Assembly: GCA_009697495.1 (NCBI GenBank)
Contig: SHUN01000126.1
Coordinates: 1-7,654, forward strand
Direction: 5' to 3'
DNA: 7,654 nucleotides
Source of the DNA: Bryobacterales bacterium
Lineage (GTDB): Bacteria; Acidobacteriota; Terriglobia; Bryobacterales; Bryobacteraceae
The number at the start of each line of letters is the position of its first letter. The stretch's first letter is position 1. The position numbers and the translations under genes are program-made. Shown one piece after another: positions 1 through 6,695 of the stretch. The notes under the pieces are model-generated. The model had not been told where the DNA came from. It was given only the letters and a program-made list of their open reading frames with translations, and made no database searches.

Positions 1-101
1 CTTGTGCTCAGTTAGAGTTGCCCACTCCATGCGCCGCACCTTGGTCCGCAAGCCATAGGTGGGCAAGGCGTTATCATCCCCGGCCCTGCCGGGCCGACGG
101 G

Positions 102-139
102 TCAATTCTGGAGAGCATACCCGGATCATTTCTGGAGAG
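102..139. repeat. Pair of 14-bp direct repeats, possible remnant of a mobile-element end
   Basis: Two near-identical copies of TCAWTTCTGGAGAG lie at 102-115 and 126-139, matching at 13 of 14 positions and offset by 24 bases. They sit just before position 149, where recognisable flavoprotein homology begins. A GC-rich hairpin (CGGCCC at 81-86, GGGCCG at 91-96) lies just to the left. Repeated short motifs at a junction that cuts a gene resemble the multiple terminal repeats of some insertion sequences, for example the IS21 family. That link is inference: no transposase is recognised. The rest of 1-148 holds no gene I can support. A minus-strand frame is open from an ATG at 129 to the window edge, but its 43 residues match nothing I know. 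Confidence 0.4.
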
Positions 140-148
140 TGCCGAAGT

Positions 149-871
149 CTTGGCGTCTGGAACGGGTCCGGCGGGCTGTATGAAACCAAGACGCAGGTCG
201 GCGAATCCAGGCGGCTCATCCGCGGCGCGCTCAAGGGGAAGGTTAACCGGTTGCGTTTCCTCGATGACCGTCTGCTCGCGCTTTCCATGCGCTACGCCAG
301 GCCGATCAAGTTTTTCACTGGATGGGATCTGTCAAAACTGCTGACAGTTCTTCAGCCGCTCTACGGTTTGTTAAAAGGAATTCCTTCGGATCAGCCTTTA
401 ACAAGCGCCTATTGGCGCAAACAGACCCCCATTCCGGAGAGTATGGATCCGGATCGCGATGGCTGCGGATTGCTTTGGCTTGCGCCCGTCCTGCCGGCCG
501 ACGGCGACGATGTGGAGAAGGTTCGCGCCGCCACCATGGACACGTTGCTGGCGGCTGGTTTTGAACCCATGATTTCGCTCAGTCTTATCAATGGCCGCGC
601 GATTATCTGCGTGATCTCCATTTCGTTTGACAGGTCCGTGCCTGGCGAAGATCTTCGCGCCATGACTTGTTATGAAACCTTGGCGGACCGGGTCAATCGA
701 ATGGGGTATTATTCCTATCGGCTGGGAATTCAATCTATGGCCGAGATGAACACTCCGGAAAGCTATGCGACGCTGCTCCGGACGATTAAGGATGCCATCG
801 ATCCGGCAGGCGTCCTTTCTCCCGGACGCTATGAACCTGCGGAACGCAGCCAGGCTCACTGGGCCGGTTAA
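149..871 (+). pseudogene. 5'-truncated FAD-linked oxidase of the p-cresol methylhydroxylase / vanillyl-alcohol oxidase family
   Basis: The intact family member is a flavoprotein of roughly 500 or more residues that oxidises para-substituted phenols, often passing electrons to a cytochrome c partner. Only about the last 240 residues are present. Family-like blocks are LGVWNGSGGLY, RFLDDRLLAL, TSAYWRK, MDPDRDGCGLLWLAPV, GFEPMISLSL, VPGEDLRAM and DPAGVLSPGRYEP, which is the typical C-terminal end. A Tyr-Arg pair in YYSYRLG may match the active-site Tyr-Arg of the family. The N-terminal FAD-binding domain is absent. The frame can be read from a GTG at 59, after an in-frame TAG at 56-58, but the 30 residues from 59 to 148 look unrelated to the family and overlap the direct repeats. 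A separate functional gene starting at 59 is unlikely. No cytochrome partner gene is seen. Confidence 0.8.
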
Positions 872-939
872 TCCCACCGTTTCCGATACGCCGACGCGCC
901 ACGGCCAATAGAAATACGCTGGGCGCCGCACTGTCTGCC

Positions 940-959
940 CCGCGCTAAACGCGGCTTTT
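940..959 (+). terminator. Possible rho-independent terminator after the truncated oxidase
   Basis: A 5-bp perfect stem (CCGCG at 940-944, CGCGG at 950-954) closes a 5-base loop and is followed by CTTTT. It lies about 70 bases after the oxidase stop codon and before the end of the convergent membrane-protein gene. The stem is short and the T run only four long, so this is a modest candidate. The rest of 872-994 shows nothing else I can name. Confidence 0.35.
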
Positions 960-994
960 ACACGCTGTTTTTCCGCGACCACTTCGCAAGCGGA

Positions 995-1477
995 TTACGC
1001 GAGTTTCCGCTCCTTCATTTTCACCCGCCAATACCCGGCTGGCGGCGCGATGACGGCGACGGCTTGCATCGTGATCACAACAAGAAGTACTGGAGGGAAC
1101 GATGCATTTAGCGCCGCGCTTTGGACCAGCAGTGGAACCACGGTGGCGAAGGCGACGCACGGCAGTATCCACCATTCCGATAAGCCCATCAGGCCGACCT
1201 CGCCGCCGGCAAGATGGAGCGCGATTACGACGGCATAACGGGCGGGCAGCCAGCCAAATGCCCCGTTTTCCAGCAGAATCAATGCGGCTATCAGCGTGAA
1301 GACCCCGGCGAGGCCATAGGCAATGCAAGCTTGCAAGAGCGCCGTCCTCTGCTGGTTGATGCCCGGCGCGCGGGTCAGCAAAACAATCCACAGCGCGATC
1401 GTGGCGAGCAGCGCGACCGCGACCGATTTGGCCCCGGAATCCCCGTATTTTGCGGTATCATCGACATAGGCATTCAC
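995..1477 (-). CDS. Hypothetical four-helix integral membrane protein
   Basis: I do not recognise this 160-residue protein. It has four hydrophobic stretches, at roughly residues 19-36, 50-69, 80-118 (probably one helix plus a flanking hydrophobic segment, or two helices) and 127-146. Its hydrophilic N-terminus includes DDTAKYGDSG, and its basic C-terminus ends YWRVKMKERKLA. An inner-membrane location is therefore likely. The start is GTG at 1477; an in-frame TGA sits four codons upstream, so the gene cannot extend much, and the Shine-Dalgarno sequence is weak. It is divergent from narK with about 100 bases between them and convergent with the truncated oxidase. The length, alternating hydrophobic pattern and absence of breaks favour a real gene. 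No link with nitrate metabolism can be shown beyond position. Confidence 0.55.
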   Translation of the reverse strand: MNAYVDDTAKYGDSGAKSVAVALLATIALWIVLLTRAPGINQQRTALLQACIAYGLAGVFTLIAALILLENGAFGWLPARYAVVIALHLAGGEVGLMGLSEWWILPCVAFATVVPLLVQSAALNASFPPVLLVVITMQAVAVIAPPAGYWRVKMKERKLA

Positions 1478-1519
1478 CCCGAGGAATCAGGTCGCGACCG
1501 CGAAAAGCTCACGATCTAC

Positions 1520-1579
1520 CTGCCCTGTCCCAGGATTCTTTTGTGTTGCGGTGTACTGCTTCGCAGATAGGACAGGCAG
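1520..1579 (+). promoter_or_regulatory. Inverted repeat that could mask the narK ribosome binding site
   Basis: CTGCCCTGTCC at 1520-1530 is complementary to GGACAGGCAG at 1570-1579 when C1523 is bulged out, giving 7 plus 3 base pairs around a 39-base loop. The right arm covers most of the likely Shine-Dalgarno sequence (AGGA at 1569-1572) and reaches the base before the narK ATG. If transcription starts upstream of 1520, the mRNA could fold to hide the translation start. This is inference from complementarity alone. No convincing -35/-10 pair was found in 1478-1580. Confidence 0.3.
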
Positions 1580-1580
1580 C

Positions 1581-2780
1581 ATGAAAGCTTCAATCGAGAG
1601 GCCGGCGGAGCTTCCGCTCAAGGCCTTGGCCGTGAACACGGGCGCATTTTCCCTTTGTTTTGCGGCGTGGGTGATGTTCGGGCCTTCGGCCCGGCTAATC
1701 GCGCAGGAACTCCAGATCGATCCCGCGCAGGCGGCGCTGTTGAAATCGCTCCCGATTCTCACGGGCTCGTTGATGAGAATCCCGATCGGAATTCTGACGG
1801 ACCGATTGGGGGCACGGCGCGTTTTCACGGCGTTGGCGGCGTTGGCTGCGGTAGCGGCAGTCGGGCTGGCGTTGTCGAGCGGCTGGGCGCAGCTATTGGC
1901 GGGGGCGCTCGCGTTCGGAATGATCGGCACCACTTTCGTCCCCGGTGTCCAATCAGTATCCTCATGGACGCCGGCATCCCGACAAGGCTATGCGCTGGGA
2001 ATTTTTGGCGCGGGAAACGTGGGCACGGCTCTTACGGCGTTTGGCATGCCGCTGCTGTTGGAATCGTTGGGCTGGCGAGGGACGTTTTGCTGTTATGGCG
2101 TCGTGCTGGCGCTCACCTCCGTTGGGTATTGGCTGCTGATGCGCGACGCGCCGGCCAAGGGGCCCGCGCGCAGTCAATTGGATTTGCTGCGTCCGCTGGC
2201 CGACGCGCGCACGTGGCGGTTGGGGCTATATTATATGGCCACTTTTGGTACTTTCGTCGGTGCGACATTGCTCCTTTCCGACATCTACATTGATGCCTAC
2301 GGCGTCTCTCTGCGTTCGGCGGGATTCATAGCCGCAACATTTACGTTTTCATCCAGCATTGCCCGTATTTGGGGCGGTAAGTTCTCTGACCGGTTCGGGG
2401 CGAGCACAGTGCTTCGCATTTCGTTGGCAGTTTCGCTGGTGGCACTGGCTCTCCTGCTGGCTGGTCCCGTTCTGCCCATCACGGCGCTGTTGTTTTTCGT
2501 AGCCGGAGTCGCGATGGGCATTGGCATGGCGGCGACGATGCGCTACGTGCCCGAGTATTTTCCGGAATCAGTGGGCGCCGTGGGCGGCATCGTGGGCGCA
2601 TTGGGGGGACTCGGCGGGTTCGCCCTGCCCCTGGTGGCGGTGTGGATCAAAGCCGGGACCGGCTCCGTTTTCCTGCAGGCATTCCCGGTTGTGGTTCTGG
2701 CCGCCGCCGCCCTGGCGGTGGAAAGCGCCGTGACGTTCCGCGCGGCGCCGGTTCCAGCCCGTCTCGAAGCGGAAGCCTGA
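1581..2780 (+). CDS. narK: Nitrate/nitrite transporter, NarK family of the major facilitator superfamily
   Basis: This inner-membrane transporter would bring nitrate into the cell (or exchange it for nitrite) for the reductases encoded on the other strand. The 399-residue protein has about twelve hydrophobic segments. It carries the MFS loop motif GILTDRLGARR (residues 70-80) and a second-half counterpart GGKFSDRFG (265-273). The first nitrate signature appears as GIFGAGNVGTA (140-150) and the glycine-rich second signature as GAVGGIVGALGGLGGF (332-347). Arg66 in LMRIPIG and Arg262 in IARIWGG match the paired arginines that bind nitrate in NarK proteins. I chose the ATG at 1581 because AGGA lies 8 bases upstream and the protein then starts MKASIERP. 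A GTG at 1551 in the same frame would add ten residues with no better support. Length and motifs indicate an intact gene. Its stop directly abuts that of the decayed porin. Confidence 0.93.
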   Translation: MKASIERPAELPLKALAVNTGAFSLCFAAWVMFGPSARLIAQELQIDPAQAALLKSLPILTGSLMRIPIGILTDRLGARRVFTALAALAAVAAVGLALSSGWAQLLAGALAFGMIGTTFVPGVQSVSSWTPASRQGYALGIFGAGNVGTALTAFGMPLLLESLGWRGTFCCYGVVLALTSVGYWLLMRDAPAKGPARSQLDLLRPLADARTWRLGLYYMATFGTFVGATLLLSDIYIDAYGVSLRSAGFIAATFTFSSSIARIWGGKFSDRFGASTVLRISLAVSLVALALLLAGPVLPITALLFFVAGVAMGIGMAATMRYVPEYFPESVGAVGGIVGALGGLGGFALPLVAVWIKAGTGSVFLQAFPVVVLAAAALAVESAVTFRAAPVPARLEAEA

Positions 2781-3485
2781 TCAGAACTTATACATCAGCT
2801 CGACATAGCCGAGGTTGCCGGAGCGGCCGTTCGGATAGAACGTCTGCATTGCCGCCAAGCCCTGGGCGTGCCCGTAGTAGACGTTCAGCCCAACGGCCGG
2901 ATTGATCTGAATATCGACGCTGGTGTCCTACAGATTCGCCAGTGACCGCGCTCCGGTTGTCGATCGGCCGACGTACCCAAAGCCGCCCACGTATCAGAGG
3001 CCGTTGCGATTGGCCAGTGACAGGCCATGGAACTCGTTCGAAATCGATAAACGGGCGTGGGAGCGCAGCGTCAACTCGGCGTAAATATCGCGGTTGTTCA
3101 TCCTGTTGAAGAACGGGAAACGCGCGAATGGCCGGGGCGTGGGCAGGACATGGAAGAACGTGTTGTGGGTCCCGTCGGCCGTGTTGCGCGACTTGATTCC
3201 AGCCCCAGCCATCAGTCTGGAAAACGCCACGCGTGGGTATCGCGCCCAGGAACGTAAATTGGCCGTTAGCACGGGTTTTTGAGTGGGGCATGCCGTCGAA
3301 AGGCCGGCCGCGTGCGTCCAGCCGAAGTGGCCGATCAAGCGCATGTTGATGCGGGTGGTCTTTAGGGCCGCCAGCGTGGCATTTTTGGGCGCGGGCTCCG
3401 AACCGTCGGCGAATTCGACGCGGCCCACACGGAACTGGCCGGCAGCGGTCTTCCATTGCAGGCAAGCCTGTTTGGGAAAGAGCAT
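2781..3485 (-). pseudogene. Decayed outer-membrane porin gene, alginate-export-like family
   Basis: Pieces of a beta-barrel porin can be read in two frames. The first piece, from about 3455, reads GQFRVGRVEFADGSE and continues through KNATLAALK and LIGHFGWTHAAG. Near 3300-3315 the reading shifts to another frame, which carries RPFDGMPHSKTRANGQFTFL and PTRGVFQTDGWGWN. At about 3185-3195 it returns to the first frame with DGTHNTFFHVLPTPRPFARF and NEFHGLSLANRNGL. The last piece, YVGGFGYVGR to GYVELMYKF, is interrupted by TGA at 2994-2996, where family members I recall have Trp, and by TAG at 2928-2930, where Tyr is expected. The final Phe is typical of outer-membrane barrels. The signal peptide and N-terminus are missing, and a large middle section appears deleted between the second and third pieces. 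About 235 codons remain, compared with 400 or more expected. In this cluster it may once have served as an anion pore. The family name is from memory. Confidence 0.8.
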
Positions 3486-3504
3486 GGCGGCGTTCGAATT
3501 GCGG

Positions 3505-3924
3505 TTATGGCGTTAGGGACGCGGCTGGCGACTGCTCGGCGGCGGCTCGGACAAGGGCCGCCATTTTGGGGTAGTCGGGTTCGACGCGACTACGGTGTGG
3601 GACTGCATCGCCTGATACACCTGCCCGGAGAGGCCGAGATTCGAGACGATTTCCATGAGATGCGGGTACTGCGCGGAAGTGGTGAAGACAAGGACATCGA
3701 CAGCCCCGCGGGACAGGCGGCGGGCGGCTTCTTTGAGGGGGCCGCTATCGTCGGGAAGCTCCCAGTGATAGAAGGCGATGGTGCTGACAGCGGCGCCGAG
3801 GGCTTCGAGGGCGGCGGTGAATTCGTAAGGACCGCGTCGCGGAGGTAAGCGAGCCCGACGCCGGTGGTAAAGAGCCCGAGTTCGAACTCGCCGCCAATGA
3901 GCCGCCCAGCCCTTCAAATGACAT
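3505..3924 (-). pseudogene. hemD: Decayed uroporphyrinogen-III synthase gene
   Basis: HemD closes hydroxymethylbilane to uroporphyrinogen III, the precursor of siroheme, the NirB cofactor. Four homologous pieces occur in order in three frames. They are MSFEGL at 3924-3907; RLIGGEFELGLFTTGVGLAY followed by LRDAV, from about 3904; YEFTAALEALGAAV through VLVFTTSAQYPHLMEIVSN and QSHTVVAS, from about 3829 to 3586; and VEPDYPKMAALVRAAAEQ to the stop at 3505-3507. Recalled family sequences suggest material is missing at each of the three joins: roughly 45-50 codons, then about 75, then about 13. The remnant has 420 bases where about 800 are usual. The old ATG overlaps the nirD stop by 11 bases, so it was once probably translated with the nir operon. 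No intact product is possible, so an active HemD must be encoded elsewhere if NirB works. Confidence 0.85.
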
Positions 3925-4264
3925 CCAGCGTTGTATTTTCCTGAAGCAGAACGAGACCATCGACGATTTTCGCCGGGAAGGTGCGGACACAGGGGCCGTC
4001 CGTGGCGGGTTTGAGAGTTTGGCCCGATTCGAGACAGATCCGGCGGGTGTGGAGCGGGCAGGTAACAGTGATTCGGCCTTCGAAGGTAGATACGATTCCG
4101 TCGACGAGCGGGCCGTCCATATGTGGGCATTTATTCTCGACCGCGACGACGCGAGTACCGAGGTTGAAGAGCGCGATATCGAGGCCCTTCCAGTGGAGCG
4201 TCCGGCCTTCTTTGAGCGGCAGATTCTCGATCACGGTGATGGCGATCCAGGGGGAACTAGACAT
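3914..4264 (-). CDS. nirD: Nitrite reductase small subunit, Rieske type
   Basis: This cytoplasmic 116-residue protein partners NirB in reducing nitrite to ammonium. It has a complete Rieske [2Fe-2S] ligand set: Cys46 and His48 in NKCPHMDGPL, and Cys69 and His72 in TCPLHTRRICLESG. It thus keeps the cluster that some NirD proteins, such as that of E. coli, lack. Family-like sequence runs from WIAITVIENLPLKEG to FPAKIVDGLVLL. The start is the ATG at 4264, which overlaps the nirB stop (4257-4259) by 8 bases and implies translational coupling. An in-frame ATG at 4315 would add 17 basic residues lying within nirB and is unlikely. Length is normal and there are no breaks. The following hemD remnant starts inside its last codons. 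Confidence 0.93.
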   Translation of the reverse strand: MSSSPWIAITVIENLPLKEGRTLHWKGLDIALFNLGTRVVAVENKCPHMDGPLVDGIVSTFEGRITVTCPLHTRRICLESGQTLKPATDGPCVRTFPAKIVDGLVLLQENTTLDVI

Positions 4265-6695
4265 GCGCTTTCTCCTGCATTTGGATCTGGACGAGGCCGT
4301 CATTGGGGACCTCAATGGGGGCGAATTGATAGGGGCGGGGGTTGTCTCGTTCGAGCCACGCGTCGGAGGCGCGATCCTTCGATTTCTGGAGGCGATCGAG
4401 AAGGCCTTGCTTTACGTCATCGGCGGCGTAGACCGTGTCGCGGCGGACCTTCTCCATGCCGAGGCGTTCGACGAAATCGTAAGTCCGCTCCAAGTAGACG
4501 CCGTGTTCCCGGTAGTACTGGAAGAAGAGCGCGGAGGCATCGAGAGCTTCTTCCGTGGTCTCAACGGTGATGAGGAGATCGGCCTTGCGAACGCCCTTTC
4601 CAGCCGCGCCGCCAACGACGACCTGCCAGCTTCCCTCCTGGCCAATTAAGCCGATATCCTTGACGGTCGCCTCGGCGCAATTCCGGGGGCAGCCGACGAC
4701 GGCCAGCTTGGTCTTATGCGGCGTGAAGAGGTCCTCCAAGCGCCGTTCCAGCTCAACGCCGGTAGCTATCGAATCCTGCGTGCCGAAGCGGCAGAACGTA
4801 GAGCCGACGCAGGTCTTGACCATGCGGACGCCCTTCGTGTAAGCCTGGCCGGAGCGCATGCCGAGGTCTGCCCACATACCGGGAAGGTCCGCCTTCTTAA
4901 CGCCCAGCAAATCGATGCGCTGGCTGCCGGTGACCTTGACGAGCGGGACGTTGTACTTCTCGGCGACGTCGGCGATTTTGCGGAGTTCGGCGGGCGTGGT
5001 GACGCCGCCTCTCATGCGCGGGATGACGGAGAAAGTGCCGTCTTTTTGAATATTGGCGTGGACGCGATCGTTGATGAAGCGGGCGGAGCGGTCCTCATCG
5101 TGATCGCCGAGCCAGACGACATCGACCAGATAGCTCAGCGCCGGTTTGCAGACTTCGCAGCCGATGCCATTGCCGTAAATATCGAGGACTTCCTGAACGC
5201 CTTTCAGCTTCTGGGAGCGGATGATTTCCCGGAGCTGATCTTGAGAGAACGGAACGCAACTGCACAGGACTTTGGCCTTCTCTTCGGCGTAGTCCGGCGA
5301 GACGGCTTTGAGGAGCGACTGGCAGAGACCGGCGCAACTGCCGCAGCCGGTGGCGGCGCGGGTTTTGTCCTTGAGCTGGGCCAGGGTGCAGAGGCCCTGA
5401 TTGTGAATCGCTTCAATGATGGCGCCCTTGGAGACGCCGTTGCAGCCGCAGACGGTATGGCTGTCGGGCAGGGCGGCGGCGTCCTCGCCGAGACCGGCGG
5501 AAGCGGCGGGGCTGAGGAGATTTCGGCGCTGTTCGGTGAGGTCGGTACCGTTGCGGAGCCAGTCCATGAAGCGGTGATCGTCCGACGCGTCGCCGACGAG
5601 GATGACGCCTTCCAGCTTGTTGTTCCTGAGGATGAGTTTTTTGTAAATGCCGAGCGAGGGGTCTTCGAGGCGAACGCATTCGACGCCTTCGCGCATGTCA
5701 TCGAAGTCGCCGGCGCTGAAGACATCGGCACCCATGATCTTGAGCTTGGTGGCGGGCGTGTAGCCGGTGAAGACCGGCCCGCGGTTGCCGGTGATGGAGG
5801 CGGCGAGGACTTTCCCCTGTTCAAAGAGCGGCGCGACGAGGCCGAAGAGCTGGCCTTCAAATTCGGTGCATTCGCCGACGGCGTAGACATCGGGGTGGGA
5901 GGTTTCCAGGTACTCGTTGACCAGGATGCCCTTGTTCACGTCGAGGCCGGCTATTTTGGCGATGCCGGAATTGGGCTTGATGCCGGCGGCGACAACGACG
6001 AGATTGGCCGGAAGCTGGGTGCCATCGTTGAGGGTGACGCCTTCAACGTGGGCGTCGCCGGTGAAGGCGGTGGTGACGGCGTTGCAGCGGACGGCAATGC
6101 CGAGGGATTCGAGTTTGCGCTTCAGGAACTGGCCGCCGGTGAAGTCGAGCTGGCGGTCCATGAGATGCGTGCCCAGGTGCAGCACGGTGACGTCGCAGCC
6201 CTGTAATTGCAGGCCGCGGGCGGCTTCCAGGCCGAGCAGACCGCCGCCGATGACGACCGCCTTTACGCCCGCGCCGGAGAGCGCGAGAAGGTGCTTGGCG
6301 TCATCGAGCGTGCGGAACACGAAGACGCCTTGCTTATCGATGCCGCCGATGGGCGGGAGGAAGGGGCTGGAGCCGGTGGCGATTAGAAGCTTGTCGAAGG
6401 AGGTCGTGCAGCCCTGGACGGAATGAATGGTTTTGTTTGCCAGATCGATCTTGTCGATGCGAAGACCGAGCTTGGCTTGGATGCCGTTCTGCTTGTACCA
6501 ATCGATGTCGTTGAGGACGATATCGTCGACCTCTTTTTCACCGGCGAGGACGGAGGAGAGCAGGATTCGGTTGTAGTTGACGTGGGTCTCGTCGCCGAAG
6601 ATGGTGATGTCGAAATTGTGGTTGTGCTTGAGGATCTGTTCGACGCAGAAGACTCCGGCCATGCCATTGCCGATGACGGCTAGACGCTGTTTCAT
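4257..6695 (-). CDS. nirB: Assimilatory nitrite reductase, large subunit (NAD(P)H-dependent)
   Basis: This cytoplasmic enzyme reduces nitrite to ammonium with six electrons from NAD(P)H through FAD, iron-sulfur clusters and siroheme. The 812-residue protein is full length for the family. In order it shows an FAD-binding VIGNGMAG (residues 7-14); an NAD(P)-binding VVIGGGLLGLEAARG (147-161); two BFD-like [2Fe-2S] domains with Cys416, Cys418, Cys451, Cys454 and with Cys478, Cys480, Cys513, Cys516; a ferredoxin-like half domain (about 551-615); and the siroheme/[4Fe-4S] site with Cys629, Cys635, Cys669 and Cys673 in TCVGSTFCRFGTQDS and VGCPRNCAEA. The ATG at 6695 was chosen because GGAGA lies just upstream and the protein then starts at the FAD motif; 14 further in-frame codons upstream lie inside nasA. 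The start overlaps the nasA stop as ATGA. All cluster ligands are present, so it is probably functional. Confidence 0.96.
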   Translation of the reverse strand: MKQRLAVIGNGMAGVFCVEQILKHNHNFDITIFGDETHVNYNRILLSSVLAGEKEVDDIVLNDIDWYKQNGIQAKLGLRIDKIDLANKTIHSVQGCTTSFDKLLIATGSSPFLPPIGGIDKQGVFVFRTLDDAKHLLALSGAGVKAVVIGGGLLGLEAARGLQLQGCDVTVLHLGTHLMDRQLDFTGGQFLKRKLESLGIAVRCNAVTTAFTGDAHVEGVTLNDGTQLPANLVVVAAGIKPNSGIAKIAGLDVNKGILVNEYLETSHPDVYAVGECTEFEGQLFGLVAPLFEQGKVLAASITGNRGPVFTGYTPATKLKIMGADVFSAGDFDDMREGVECVRLEDPSLGIYKKLILRNNKLEGVILVGDASDDHRFMDWLRNGTDLTEQRRNLLSPAASAGLGEDAAALPDSHTVCGCNGVSKGAIIEAIHNQGLCTLAQLKDKTRAATGCGSCAGLCQSLLKAVSPDYAEEKAKVLCSCVPFSQDQLREIIRSQKLKGVQEVLDIYGNGIGCEVCKPALSYLVDVVWLGDHDEDRSARFINDRVHANIQKDGTFSVIPRMRGGVTTPAELRKIADVAEKYNVPLVKVTGSQRIDLLGVKKADLPGMWADLGMRSGQAYTKGVRMVKTCVGSTFCRFGTQDSIATGVELERRLEDLFTPHKTKLAVVGCPRNCAEATVKDIGLIGQEGSWQVVVGGAAGKGVRKADLLITVETTEEALDASALFFQYYREHGVYLERTYDFVERLGMEKVRRDTVYAADDVKQGLLDRLQKSKDRASDAWLERDNPRPYQFAPIEVPNDGLVQIQMQEKAHV

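Noticed and set aside
398..982. Minus-strand open frame opposite the truncated oxidase
   Set aside because: The plus strand here shows clear family blocks of a flavoprotein, while the minus-strand product has no recognisable pattern.
945..1391. Alternative minus-strand frame overlapping the membrane protein
   Set aside because: Its Arg-rich, low-complexity composition is typical of an out-of-frame reading; the 995-1477 frame gives coherent membrane segments.
2928..2996. TGA and TAG in the porin could be recoded or read through
   Set aside because: nirB, nirD and narK use ordinary Trp and Tyr codons and ordinary stops, and the same gene also carries a frameshift, a deletion and a lost 5' end, so simple decay explains it.
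3513..4130. A single 205-residue minus-strand protein
   Set aside because: Only its central part (about 3829-3586) matches HemD. Its first part is nirD in the wrong frame and its last residues are out of frame with the true HemD end.
4716..6206. Long plus-strand open frame of 496 codons
   Set aside because: It lies wholly opposite nirB, which has every expected motif. Its Gly-, Ala-, Asp- and Glu-rich composition is what the antisense of a GC-rich gene gives.
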